From Rhodopseudomonas palustris (lineage in GTDB: Bacteria; Pseudomonadota; Alphaproteobacteria; Rhizobiales; Xanthobacteraceae), in the NCBI RefSeq assembly GCF_007005445.1, contig NZ_CP041387.1, positions 2,418,001 to 2,482,000 on the forward strand: a stretch of DNA of 64,000 bases, read 5' to 3'. The position numbers and the translations under genes are program-made. The notes beneath the pieces are model-generated. The model was not told the DNA's origin. It did no database searches and worked only from the letters and a program-made list of their open reading frames with translations. Of the stretch, positions 9,225-17,713 are shown one piece after another. The stretch's first letter is position 1, and every line of letters starts with the position of its first letter.

Positions 9225-11570
9225 GTGAGCAAACCGCGCGACGCGAAGTTTCCGGACAAGGCCACCCTCCTCGCCTTCATCCGCGCCCACCCCGGCAAGA
9301 TCGGCACCCGGGAGATCGCGCGCGAATACGGCCTGAAGAACGCCGATCGCGCCGAACTGAAGCGAATGCTGCGCGAGCTCGCCGACGGCGGCAGCATCCG
9401 CAAGAGCGGCCGCCGCAAGGTCTCGGAGCCGGCGACGCTGCCCCCGACCTTGCTGGCCGACATCGTCTCGCGCGACGCCGACGGCGAACTGATCGCCACG
9501 CCGTCCGAATGGGACGAGCAGGACGGCGACGCGCCGAAGATCCGCATCCACACGCCGCGCCGGATCAAGCCGGGCACCGCGGCCGGCGTCGGTGATCGCG
9601 CACTGCTGCATGTCGAGACTGCCGATCCGCGCGAGGGTGGTCCCGCTTATGTCGGCCGCGTCATCCGTGTGCTGGAGCGCGGCAAGGCGCGGATCCTCGG
9701 CATCTTCCGCGCGCTGCCGCAGGGCGGCGGCCGGATGGTGCCGGTCGACAAGAAACAGGCCGGCCGCGAACTCAACATCGCGGCGCACGATGCCGGCGGC
9801 GCGCAGGATGGCGATCTCGTCAGTGTCGATCTGATCCGCACCCGCGGCTATGGCCTCGCCTCCGGCCGCGTCAAGGAACGGCTCGGCTCGCTCGCCAGCG
9901 AAAAAGCGATCAGCCTGATCGCGATCCACACCCACGATATCCCGCAGGAATTCTCCACCTCCGCGATCCGCGAGTCCGAAGCCGCGGAGCCGGCGACGCT
10001 GAAGGGCCGCGAAGACTGGCGCGACCTGCCGCTGGTGACGATCGATCCGCCGGACGCCAAGGATCACGACGACGCGGTCCATGCCGAGCCGGACCCCGAC
10101 CCCAACAACAAAGGCGGCGTTATCCTGCATGTCGCGATCGCAGACGTCGCCTACTACGTGCGGCCCGGCTCGGCGCTCGATCGCGATGCGCTGCGCCGCG
10201 GCAATTCGGTGTACTTTCCCGATCGCGTCGTGCCGATGCTGCCGGAGCGGATCTCCAACGACCTGTGCTCGCTGAAACCGGGTGAGCCCCGCGGCGCCCT
10301 CGCGGTCCGCATGGTGATCGACGCGCAGGGGCGCAAGCGCTCGCATTCGTTCCACCGCATGCTGATGCGCTCGGCCGCGAAGCTGAGCTACGCGCAGGCG
10401 CAGGCGGCGATCGACGGCAAGCCCGACGACGTCACCGGCCCGCTGCTCGAAACCATCCTGAAGCCGTTGTACGACGCCTATGCGGTGGTCAAGCGCGGCC
10501 GCGACGAGCGCGATCCGCTCGACCTCGATCTGCCCGAGCGCAAGATCATCCTGAAGCCGGACGGCACCGTCGACCGCGTGATCGTGCCGGAGCGGCTCGA
10601 TGCGCACCGGCTGATCGAGGAGTTCATGATCCTCGCCAACGTCGCAGCCGCCGAGATGCTGGAGAAGAAGGCGCTGCCGCTGATCTACCGGGTGCACGAC
10701 GAACCCAGCGTCGAGAAGGTCCACAACCTCGTCGACTTCTTGAAGACGCTGGATATGTCGTTCGCCAAAGGCGGCGCGCTGCGGCCGGCGCAGTTCAACC
10801 GCATCCTGGCGATGGTCAAAGGCGAGGACTCCGAGCCGCTGGTCAACGAGGTGGTGCTGCGCTCGCAGGCGCAGGCCGAATATGCGGCCGAAAACTACGG
10901 CCATTTCGGCCTGAACTTGCGCCGCTACGCGCATTTCACCTCGCCGATCCGGCGCTACGCCGACCTCGTCGTGCACCGCGCGCTGATCCGCGCGCTCGAT
11001 CTCGGCGACGGCGCGCTGCCGCCGAGCGAGACCACCGAGACGCTGGCGGAAGTCGCCGCGCAAATCTCGCTCACCGAGCGCCGCGCGATGAAAGCCGAGC
11101 GCGAGACCGTCGACCGGCTGATCGCGCATCACCTCGCCGACCGGATCGGCGCCACGTTCCAGGGCCGCGTCTCCGGCGTCACCAAGGCCGGGCTGTTCGT
11201 CAAGCTGAGCGACACCGGCGCCGACGGGCTGATTCCGATCCGCTCGCTCGGCGACGAGTATTTCAACTACGACGAAACCCGCCACGCGCTCATCGGCTCG
11301 CGCAGCGGGGCCATGCACCGGCTGGGGGATGTGGTCGACGTCAAGCTGGTGGAAGCTGCGCCGGTGGCCGGCGCGCTGCGGTTCGAGCTGGTGAGCAATG
11401 CCAACGTCGAATTCACGCACCGCAAGACTGGACGCAAGACCAAGGGGACAAGCAAGGCCAAGCTGAAAACCGAGAGCGGCAAGCCGGCCCGCGCCAAGCC
11501 CGGACGGGCGAAAGCGCGGAAAGCAGCCAAGCCGAAACAAAAAACCAAGTCCGGGAGAGGAAAACGCTGA
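9225..11570 (+). CDS. rnr: Ribonuclease R
   Basis: Processive 3'-5' exoribonuclease of the RNB family that degrades structured RNA, including mRNA and defective tRNA/rRNA. The 781-residue product has an N-terminal winged-helix region, cold-shock-like domains, the RNB catalytic core with DPPDAKDHDDAVH (about residues 273-285), and a C-terminal S1 domain (about 645-725, FQGRVSGVTKAGLFVKL). A very basic Lys/Arg/Ala tail ends the protein. The start is GTG at 9225. The ATG two bases earlier reads ATG-TGA, so it cannot serve. The stop overlaps the next gene's ATG by one base (TGATG). Confidence 0.96.
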   Translation: MSKPRDAKFPDKATLLAFIRAHPGKIGTREIAREYGLKNADRAELKRMLRELADGGSIRKSGRRKVSEPATLPPTLLADIVSRDADGELIATPSEWDEQDGDAPKIRIHTPRRIKPGTAAGVGDRALLHVETADPREGGPAYVGRVIRVLERGKARILGIFRALPQGGGRMVPVDKKQAGRELNIAAHDAGGAQDGDLVSVDLIRTRGYGLASGRVKERLGSLASEKAISLIAIHTHDIPQEFSTSAIRESEAAEPATLKGREDWRDLPLVTIDPPDAKDHDDAVHAEPDPDPNNKGGVILHVAIADVAYYVRPGSALDRDALRRGNSVYFPDRVVPMLPERISNDLCSLKPGEPRGALAVRMVIDAQGRKRSHSFHRMLMRSAAKLSYAQAQAAIDGKPDDVTGPLLETILKPLYDAYAVVKRGRDERDPLDLDLPERKIILKPDGTVDRVIVPERLDAHRLIEEFMILANVAAAEMLEKKALPLIYRVHDEPSVEKVHNLVDFLKTLDMSFAKGGALRPAQFNRILAMVKGEDSEPLVNEVVLRSQAQAEYAAENYGHFGLNLRRYAHFTSPIRRYADLVVHRALIRALDLGDGALPPSETTETLAEVAAQISLTERRAMKAERETVDRLIAHHLADRIGATFQGRVSGVTKAGLFVKLSDTGADGLIPIRSLGDEYFNYDETRHALIGSRSGAMHRLGDVVDVKLVEAAPVAGALRFELVSNANVEFTHRKTGRKTKGTSKAKLKTESGKPARAKPGRAKARKAAKPKQKTKSGRGKR

Positions 11571-11998
11571 TGACCACGCTGTCACGCGAGCCGATCGTCT
11601 GGCCTCCGCAATCTGCGCCGTCGCAGCAGCGCAACGTCTGGCAGGCGATGTGGCGCGGTTTCCGCGGCCGCTGCCCGAACTGCGGCGAAGGCCGGATGTT
11701 CCGCGCGTTCCTCAAGACCGCCGACCGCTGCGACCAATGCGGCCAGGATTTCACCGGGCACCGCGCCGACGACCTCCCCGCTTATCTGGTGATCGTTATC
11801 GTCGGCCATGTCGTGGTGCCGCTCGCGCTGTCGATCGAGACCCATTACGCGCCGCCGGTGATGCTTCAGCTCGCGATCTACCTGCCTTTCACCCTGCTGG
11901 CTTCGCTGCTATTGCTGCAACCGGTCAAAGGCGCCGTCGTCGGATTGCAATGGGCATTCCGGATGCACGGCTTCGACGAAACCAACCCCGATCACTGA
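11570..11998 (+). CDS. DUF983 family membrane protein
   Basis: A 142-residue protein with a zinc-finger-like head, CPNCGEG (about residues 35-41) and CDQCGQ (about 54-59), followed by two hydrophobic segments (LVIVIVGHVVVPLALS and LPFTLLASLLLLQPVKG). This layout is that of DUF983, a small membrane family of unknown role. Its start codon overlaps the rnr stop, so translation is probably coupled to RNase R. A Nudix gene follows after 69 bp on the same strand. Beyond membrane location and probable metal binding, no function is claimed. Confidence 0.88.
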   Translation: MTTLSREPIVWPPQSAPSQQRNVWQAMWRGFRGRCPNCGEGRMFRAFLKTADRCDQCGQDFTGHRADDLPAYLVIVIVGHVVVPLALSIETHYAPPVMLQLAIYLPFTLLASLLLLQPVKGAVVGLQWAFRMHGFDETNPDH

Positions 11999-12067
11999 CG
12001 GCGCGATTGCCACGCGGCGGCACAACGACAAACAACAACATCAACAAGAAACGACAACGGGAGCGAC

Positions 12068-12823
12068 ATGACCGAATCCGCCACACGGACCGAGCCGAAG
12101 GTCGAGCAGGATCACCAGGAAGCCAGCCACCACCCGTATTTCCGCCCCAAGGACGCAGCGACGCTGATCCTGGTCGATCGCAGCGCCTCGACGCCGAAAG
12201 TGCTGGTCGGCAAGCGCCACGACAACGTGGTGTTCATGCCCGGCAAGTTCGTGTTTCCCGGCGGCCGCGTCGACAAGAGCGACGTCCGCGTCCCGGTCGC
12301 GGCGCCGATCCCGCCCGAGCTGGAAGCCAATCTGCTGAAGGGCAGCCCGAAGACTACGCCTTCTCGCGCCCGCGCCCTTGCGATCGCGGCGATCCGCGAA
12401 GCCTGCGAGGAGACCGGACTGTGCCTCGGCTGCAGGACCGAGGCCAAAGCGACACTGGCCGGCCCGTGGCAGCCGTTCGCCGAAGCCGGCCTGCTGCCCG
12501 ATCCCTCCGGCCTGTTCCTGATCGCGCGCGCCATCACCCCGCCCGGCCGGATCAAGCGGTTCGACACCCGGTTCTTCACCGCCGATGCCTCGGCGATCGC
12601 GCACCGCGTCGACGGTGTGGTGCATGCCGATGCCGAGCTGGTCGAGTTGGTGTGGGTCGAGCTCGGCTCCAAGCCGCTCGCCGATCTGCATCCGATGACC
12701 AAGAACGTGCTCGGCGAACTCGATCGCCGGCTTGCCACCGGTCCGCTGCGCCACGATGCCGCGCTGCCGTTCTTCCACTTCTACGGCGGCAAGATGCAGA
12801 AGGACATGCTGCCGGGCGGCTGA
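12068..12823 (+). CDS. Nudix hydrolase family protein
   Basis: A 251-residue cytosolic protein with a Nudix fold. FPGGRVDKSD (about residues 65-74) opens the Nudix region, and the catalytic helix is IREACEETGL (about 110-119), retaining REXXEE. About 35 residues separate the GG turn and the helix, longer than in the canonical box and typical of the RppH/NUDT19-like subfamily that acts on CoA esters or nucleotides. The substrate cannot be told from sequence. GGGAGC lies about 5 bases before the ATG. It follows DUF983 on the same strand and converges on the MFS gene 33 bp downstream. Confidence 0.87.
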   Translation: MTESATRTEPKVEQDHQEASHHPYFRPKDAATLILVDRSASTPKVLVGKRHDNVVFMPGKFVFPGGRVDKSDVRVPVAAPIPPELEANLLKGSPKTTPSRARALAIAAIREACEETGLCLGCRTEAKATLAGPWQPFAEAGLLPDPSGLFLIARAITPPGRIKRFDTRFFTADASAIAHRVDGVVHADAELVELVWVELGSKPLADLHPMTKNVLGELDRRLATGPLRHDAALPFFHFYGGKMQKDMLPGG

Positions 12824-12856
12824 GCGCCCGGCCTGCATCTCACCAGCACACTCGCA

Positions 12857-14005
12857 CTAACGGCGCGACCACCGTGCCGTTAGTTCCAGCAGCAAGGCAA
12901 TCGCCGCCAACCCGCCGCCGTAGAGGCTCACCACCGTCCAGCCGCCGTGCGCCCAGGCGAAGGCGGCACCGGCCGAGCCGATCGATCCGCCGATGAACAC
13001 TCCGGTCATGAACACGGTGTTGAGCCGGTTTCGCGCCTCCGGCGCCAGCGCGTAGACGATGTGCTGGTTGGAGATCAGCGCGCCCTGCAGGCCGAAATCC
13101 AGCACCACCACGCCGATCAGCAGTCCGGCGATGCTTCCCGAAAGTCCGAACAGCCCCCACGACGCCAGCACCAGCGCTGCGCCGATCGCGATCACCGGTC
13201 CAGGTCCGCGTCGATCGGCGATCCGGCCGGAGATCGGCGCCGCCAGTACGCCGACCACACCGACCAGGCCGAACAGGCCCGCGGCTTCAGCGCCGAGTCC
13301 GAAGTGCGGCTCCTGCAGATGCAGCGCCAGCACGGTCCAGAACACGCTGAAGGAGGCGAACAGTGCGGCCTGCACCGCGGTTGCGCGCCGCAGATCCGGC
13401 TGCTGGCGCCACAGCGACGCCAGCGATTTCAACGCGGCGCCATAGCCGATATCGAGGTGGCCGTGATGGCGAGGCAGCAGCCACGCCATCAGCGCCGCGG
13501 CGGCGAGCGCCGCCGGGACCGCCAGCCAGAACATCTCGCGCCAACCGAGATGACCGGCGACGAAGCCTGCCACGGTCCGGCTCAGCAGGATGCCGCACAA
13601 CAGCCCCGCCATCACCAACCCGATCGTCTTGCCACGCCGCTCCGGCGCCGCCAGCGCGGCGGCGAACGGCACCACCTGCTGCGCCACGGTGGCGCAGGCG
13701 CCGAGCGCCAGCGACGCGGCGATGATCAGCCAGGCCGACGGCGCCAGCGCCACCAGCGCGGCCGCGACAGCCAGCAGCACGAACTGGCCGGCGATCAGCC
13801 GCCGCCGGTCGGTCAGATCGCCGAGCGGCACCAGCAGGAACAGGCCGACCGCATAGCCGAGCTGGGTTGCGGTCGGAATCATCCCGGTCAGCGCCGGGCT
13901 GCCGAGATCGCGCTCGATCACCCCGAGCATCGGCTGGTTGTAATAGATGTTGGCGACGCCGATGCCGGCGGCCGCGGCCATCGCCAGCGTCAACCCGGCG
14001 CTCAT
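12857..14005 (-). CDS. MFS transporter, DHA1-like exporter
   Basis: A 382-residue protein of about 12 hydrophobic segments with the MFS loop GDLTDRRRL (about residues 68-76) after helix 2 and IADRRG in the second half. The N-terminal pattern IGVANIYYNQPMLGVIERDLG is characteristic of a drug/metabolite exporter group annotated as arabinose-efflux-type permeases. The substrate is unknown. The ATG at 14005 gives normal MFS length. The frame is open for another 318 bp upstream, but that extension is charged and Pro-rich, unlike an MFS start. A 34-codon frame overlaps its start by 4 bases (ATGA); see the separate entry. Confidence 0.88.
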   Translation of the reverse strand: MSAGLTLAMAAAAGIGVANIYYNQPMLGVIERDLGSPALTGMIPTATQLGYAVGLFLLVPLGDLTDRRRLIAGQFVLLAVAAALVALAPSAWLIIAASLALGACATVAQQVVPFAAALAAPERRGKTIGLVMAGLLCGILLSRTVAGFVAGHLGWREMFWLAVPAALAAAALMAWLLPRHHGHLDIGYGAALKSLASLWRQQPDLRRATAVQAALFASFSVFWTVLALHLQEPHFGLGAEAAGLFGLVGVVGVLAAPISGRIADRRGPGPVIAIGAALVLASWGLFGLSGSIAGLLIGVVVLDFGLQGALISNQHIVYALAPEARNRLNTVFMTGVFIGGSIGSAGAAFAWAHGGWTVVSLYGGGLAAIALLLELTARWSRR

Positions 14006-14106
14006 TGCTGGGGCCGGCACCGCCGCCCCCCCGCCGGGGCCGGGCTTCGGCGGTGGTTCGGGTCGAGAATCTCCGCAACGCGCAGGGCCGGCTCGCTGGC
14101 GGTCAT
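14002..14106 (-). other. Short overlapping frame before the MFS gene, with a G7 tract
   Basis: ATG at 14106 opens a 34-codon frame (MTASEPALRVAEILDPN...) that ends in TGA overlapping the MFS ATG. Seven consecutive G (minus strand; C at 14026-14032) lie near its end. One extra G would join it in frame to the MFS protein, giving a natural-looking N-terminus about 35 residues longer. It may be a leader peptide, the true MFS N-terminus with a slippery or variable tract, or a sequencing error. Confidence 0.5.
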
Positions 14107-14403
14107 CTGGGGCCTTTCGTGACAGAATCGGGAGCGGGCTTCCGAACATGGGTCGCAACGACCCGAAATCGAGGTCGCGCTCGGGAAGATCTGCGATGCG
14201 CAGATCGCCGTCTTGTCGGATTGGCGTGGATTTTGGCTGGTTTGGGTGCCAATTTCCGGGCTCGACAGCGATTTCGCCTCTCCCGCGCGGCAATACCGGC
14301 CGAGAACCTTGACTTTCAGGCATTCGCGGCTAGTTTGCCGGCCAAACGCGGGTCCTGACGTTCGACCTCGCCTGTTTATTCCCAAATTTCGAGGTTTGAG
14401 ACC

Positions 14404-14571
14404 ATGGCCAAGGCGGTCACCATCAAGATCAAGCTCGTGTCGACGGCCGACACCGGGTTCTATTACGTGACGAAGAAGAACTCGCGCACCATGACCGACA
14501 AGATGGTCAAGAAGAAGTACGATCCGGTCGCGCGCAAGCACGTCGAGTTCAAGGAAGCCAAGATCAAGTAA
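14404..14571 (+). CDS. rpmG: 50S ribosomal protein L33
   Basis: A 55-residue basic protein, [18 protein letters not shown]..., with the L33 core [12 protein letters not shown] and C-terminal [18 protein letters not shown]. It belongs to the cysteine-free L33 type without the zinc-binding CxxC pairs. The ATG at 14404 follows GAGG at a suitable distance (CGAGGTTTGAGACC). It stands alone, with a strong terminator 34 bases after the stop. L33 lies near the E site of the large ribosomal subunit. Confidence 0.96.
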   Translation: MAKAVTIKIKLVSTADTGFYYVTKKNSRTMTDKMVKKKYDPVARKHVEFKEAKIK

Positions 14572-14604
14572 GCCGCTCGCGGCCTACTCACGGCATTCCT
14601 TCCG

Positions 14605-14632
14605 CGGGGCCTTCGGGCCCCGTTTCTATTTT
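14605..14632 (+). terminator. Rho-independent terminator of rpmG
   Basis: CGGGGCC (14605-14611), loop TTCG, GGCCCCG (14616-14622), then TTTCTATTTT. A classic UUCG-capped terminator just after rpmG. Confidence 0.9.
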
Positions 14633-14667
14633 GGGCGATGATCGGCAGCCTTCGCTCCGCCCACAGA

Positions 14668-14767
14668 CGTCATCGCCCGCGCAGGCGGGCGCCCCAGTAT
14701 CCCAGAGCGCCCGGGATCAAACACAGAAGCCGCGGCGTACTGGATCCCCGCCTGCGCGGGGATGACG
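14668..14767. repeat. Inverted repeat between rpmG and higA
   Basis: The left arm begins CGTCATCGCCCGCGCAGG near 14668 and the right arm (about 14737-14767) ends CCTGCGCGGGGATGACG. They pair over about 30 bases and enclose a GC-rich loop. The sequence is of the CGTCATCCCCGCG type scattered between genes in many proteobacteria. It differs from the family at 3768 and 19024. Confidence 0.75.
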
Positions 14768-14836
14768 ACCGTGCGGATCGTGAGGTCGTGCAAATTGCCT
14801 CGGCTACGCCGCCGCCGCGACCATGCCGATCGCTGC

Positions 14837-15220
14837 TCAGGCGGCACGTTCGGTCTTGTATGGTCGCACCAGCAGGTCGGCAGGGATCTTCCACGCCTCT
14901 GCGATCTTGCGGATCATCTCGACGGTGAGCGCGCGACGACGCGACAGCACCTCGGACGCTCGCGACCGCGAGCCGAGAAGTTCGGCCAACTCAGTCTGCG
15001 TATGTCCGAGTTCGTCGATGGCGTATTGCAATACATCGACCGGGTCCTGATCTTCGCCAATCGCGATCGGCCACCGTTTCGCTTCATAAAGCTCGACCAG
15101 CGCCAACAGGACGTCGAGCCTGTCGCCCTCTTCCGACCCTTCCGGCGCCCCCCAGCAAGCCTCGATCGCAGCCAGTGCGGCGCGGTGATCCTCGTCAGTC
15201 CGGATCGGGCGAAGGTCCAC
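14837..15220 (-). CDS. higA: HigA-type antitoxin (XRE helix-turn-helix)
   Basis: A 127-residue protein of the HigA family. The N-terminal part (RTDEDHRAALAAIEACWG) is the toxin-binding region, and residues about 70-105 form an XRE HTH (LGHTQTELAELLGSRSR with VLSRRRALTVEMI). HigA normally neutralises the mRNA-cleaving HigB toxin and represses its own operon. The start is GTG at 15220, with GAGGAG 7 bases upstream. The toxin frame precedes it by 10 bp, the standard higBA order, but is frameshifted, so this antitoxin may now be orphaned. Confidence 0.9.
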   Translation of the reverse strand: MDLRPIRTDEDHRAALAAIEACWGAPEGSEEGDRLDVLLALVELYEAKRWPIAIGEDQDPVDVLQYAIDELGHTQTELAELLGSRSRASEVLSRRRALTVEMIRKIAEAWKIPADLLVRPYKTERAA

Positions 15221-15230
15221 AGCGATCTCC

Positions 15231-15514
15231 TCAGAATTTCGACACAGTCAACGCATCGATCCGATCGAATTCGGCGTGCGTCCCGATGAACTTCACAAAC
15301 GCGACTGACGACGAAAATCGAACGCGGCCACCAATCGAAAATTGCCGCCAGCGATCTCGAATCTGACGCGCTCGCTATTGAGCACCTTCGCCCTCGGTGC
15401 TGCCTTTTGCACATCGCCGGTCGAGGTCCAGTTCGCAGCCTTGACCAAGGCGTACCAACGCTCGACGGACGGTGCGAGCGATCGGACGCATGATCGTAGA
15501 CAGCATGTTCCCAA
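15231..15514 (-). pseudogene. higB: Frameshifted HigB-like toxin
   Basis: Reading from TTG at 15514, the protein runs through VERWYALVKAANW, KVLNSERVRFEIAG and NFRLVAAFDFRRQS, matching the core of HigB toxins, then stops at 15293. In the next frame the expected end follows at once: FVKFIGTHAEFDRIDAL and then VSKF before TGA at 15231. A single missing base around 15298-15305 explains this. The N-terminus is also uncertain: an ATG at about 15508 lies in another frame (MLSTIMRPIARTV). Either the toxin is dead or the base is a sequencing error. It lies 10 bp before higA. Confidence 0.75.
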
Positions 15515-15538
15515 TTCGGGAACAACAGGAAGCGCTAC

Positions 15539-16912
15539 TTACGCGGCCGCCGCGACCACGCGGTTGCGGCCATCGTGCTTGGCGCGATACAGCGCGGTGT
15601 CGGCGCGTTTCAGCAGGTCGGGGATCGGCTCGCCCTTGCGCTCCAGCGTCGACAGCCCGATCGAAATCGTGACTTCGATGCGTCGGGTGCCCTTCTCGAC
15701 CGCGAACGGCTCGCCGGCGATGGCGCGGCGCAGCCGCTCGGCCACCATCTGGGCGACGTGCAGATCGGTCTCCGGCATCACGATCACGAACTCCTCGCCG
15801 CCGTAACGGCAAGCGAGATCGATGCCGCGGATCGACTTCTTGATCCTCAGCGCGAACTCGCGCAGCACGTCGTCGCCGGCATCGTGGCCGTAGCTGTCGT
15901 TGATCGACTTGAAAAAGTCGATGTCGAGGATCATCAGCGCCAGCGGCTTGCCGCGCGCGCTCGCCTGCTCCGCCAGTGTCGCCAGATGGCTTTCCATGTA
16001 GCGCCGGTTGTGCAGCCCGGTGAGGCCGTCGGTGATCGCCATCTCGATCGAATGCTGCACGTTGTCGCGCAGATGATCGGTGTAACGGCGGCGCCGGATC
16101 TGGGTCCGCGCCCGCGCCATCAATTCGTTCTTGTCGACCGGCCGCAGCAGATAATCATTGACGCCGATTTCGAGCCCGCGCAGCAGCCGCGCGTTGTTTT
16201 CGGCATCGGCGATGGCGAGGATCGGCACGTGCCGGGTGCGCTCCAGCGAGCGCGCCTGGCTGCACAGCCGGAGCCCGTCGAAATTCTCCAGCCCGAGCGA
16301 CACGATCAGCAGGTCGTAATTGCCTTCTGCAGCGTGGAACAGCGCCTCCGACGGATTGGTCTCGACGTCGACGTCGTGCTCGGCGCTGAGCAGCGGCGCA
16401 AGCCGTTCGTAGGACGACGGCCGGTCGTCGACCAGCAGGATGCGGCCGCCCTTCCCTTGATCCGCGACCGCTTCACGCTCAGGCGCCTGCATGCCGATTT
16501 CGAGCGAGGTGATCGCCCGCATCCGCAGTTCGTCGGTCATCATCTTCAGCCGGGTCAGCGATCGCACCCGCGCGATCAGCACGACGTCGGACACCGGCTT
16601 GGTGAGGAAATCGTCGGCGCCGGCCTCGAGGCCGCGCACCCGATCGGCCGGGCTGTCGAGCGCCGTCACCATTACCACCGGGATGAAATGCGTCTTGGGG
16701 TTCGCCTTCAGCCGGCGACAGACTTCGAAGCCGTCCATGTCCGGCATCATCACGTCGAGCAGCACGATGTCGCATTCGGCGCGCTGGCAGATCTCCAGCG
16801 CCTCGACGCCGTTCGACGCGGTGATGACGTCGAAATATTCCGCCGACAGCCGGTCTTCGAGCAGCTTGACGTTCGCCGGAATGTCGTCGACCACCAAGAT
16901 ACGCGCTGACAC
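15539..16912 (-). CDS. pleD: Response regulator diguanylate cyclase PleD
   Basis: Makes c-di-GMP when phosphorylated and in Caulobacter drives swarmer-to-stalked cell development. The 457-residue protein has REC1 (residues 1-120, phosphoacceptor D53), a degenerate REC2 (about 160-280, where the acceptor position reads LIVSLG without Asp) and a GGDEF domain with active GGEEF at 371-375. The inhibitory I-site R362-G-I-D365 is intact. These positions match Caulobacter PleD closely. It starts 10 bp after divK, the conserved divK-pleD operon, and both are transcribed leftward. Confidence 0.97.
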   Translation of the reverse strand: MSARILVVDDIPANVKLLEDRLSAEYFDVITASNGVEALEICQRAECDIVLLDVMMPDMDGFEVCRRLKANPKTHFIPVVMVTALDSPADRVRGLEAGADDFLTKPVSDVVLIARVRSLTRLKMMTDELRMRAITSLEIGMQAPEREAVADQGKGGRILLVDDRPSSYERLAPLLSAEHDVDVETNPSEALFHAAEGNYDLLIVSLGLENFDGLRLCSQARSLERTRHVPILAIADAENNARLLRGLEIGVNDYLLRPVDKNELMARARTQIRRRRYTDHLRDNVQHSIEMAITDGLTGLHNRRYMESHLATLAEQASARGKPLALMILDIDFFKSINDSYGHDAGDDVLREFALRIKKSIRGIDLACRYGGEEFVIVMPETDLHVAQMVAERLRRAIAGEPFAVEKGTRRIEVTISIGLSTLERKGEPIPDLLKRADTALYRAKHDGRNRVVAAAA

Positions 16913-16922
16913 GATGCTACTC

Positions 16923-17288
16923 CTAGCCGATGAACCGCCGGACGGTCTCGATGAACTTGCCGACCGAGATCGGCTTGGACAAATAGGCTTCGCAACCGCC
17001 TTCGCGGATTCGCTCCTCGTCGCCCTTCATCGCGAAGGCCGTGACGGCTACCACCGGAATGTGACGGAGTTCGGCATCGTCCTTGATCCAGCGGGTGACT
17101 TCCAGCCCGGACACCTGGGGCAACTGGATGTCCATCAGGATCAGGTCGGGGCGCAGCTTACGAACCAGGTCGAGGGCTTCGTATCCGTTGCTCGTTCCCG
17201 CCGTCTGGTAGCCATGGGCCTCCAGCAGGTCGCGAAAGAGCTTCATATTGAGCTCGTTGTCTTCGACGATCAGGACGGTTTTCGCCAT
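16923..17288 (-). CDS. divK: Single-domain response regulator DivK
   Basis: A 121-residue lone receiver domain, [15 protein letters not shown], with the acidic pair E9-D10, phosphoacceptor D53 (LILMDIQLP), the T/A switch in VVAVTAFAM and K at LSKPI. In alphaproteobacteria DivK, acted on by the DivJ and PleC kinases, controls the CtrA pathway and cell asymmetry. The ATG at 17288 lies 5 bases after GGAGG. An in-frame GTG four codons upstream overlaps that ribosome site and is less likely. First gene of the divK-pleD operon. Confidence 0.97.
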   Translation of the reverse strand: MAKTVLIVEDNELNMKLFRDLLEAHGYQTAGTSNGYEALDLVRKLRPDLILMDIQLPQVSGLEVTRWIKDDAELRHIPVVAVTAFAMKGDEERIREGGCEAYLSKPISVGKFIETVRRFIG

Positions 17289-17413
17289 CCCGCCCTCCAC
17301 TACTCACACTAAAATGCCCGGGCCGGCGGCCCGCGATCGTTCGACAAGCCGCAAGACTCGGGCATGATTGAATAAAATAGAGACGAGAAGTTACGGAAAG
17401 GCAAACACAACCG

Positions 17414-17713
17414 ATGCGAAAGCGTCTTCAAGATCCCCGCCAAGCGGCTGAAATCGTGGCGATTCAAGCGCTGTCCTTCATTGCCGGAGATCCCGAGCGA
17501 CTCGGCCTGTTTCTGGCCGAGACCGGGATCGGCCCGGAGACGCTGCGCAGTTCCGCCGCCGATCCGCAGTTCCTGATCAGCGTGCTGAACTTCGTGCTGC
17601 GCGAGGATGCCACTGCCAAAGCCTTCGCCGACTCGGTCCACCTCCACCCCACCAACGTCGCAGCAGCGCTCCAGGTCCTCGAGGACAAGCCGTGGGAGCG
17701 CGACACGCCGTGA
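17414..17713 (+). CDS. DUF3572 family protein
   Basis: A 99-residue helical protein, cytosolic by sequence, with ALSFIAGDPERLGLFLAETG and LRSSAADPQFLISVLNFVL, recognisable as DUF3572, a small Rhizobiales family. Its last codon, stop and the next gene's GTG overlap by 4 bases (GTGA), so expression is coupled to dinB downstream. That coupling hints at a link to DNA damage tolerance, but no function has been shown that I know of. It is transcribed divergently from divK (125 bp apart). Confidence 0.88.
   Translation: MRKRLQDPRQAAEIVAIQALSFIAGDPERLGLFLAETGIGPETLRSSAADPQFLISVLNFVLREDATAKAFADSVHLHPTNVAAALQVLEDKPWERDTP

Noticed and set aside
8892..11585. 897-residue minus-strand frame opposite the topA tail and rnr
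   Set aside because: High-GC antisense shadow; both coding genes are firmly identified.
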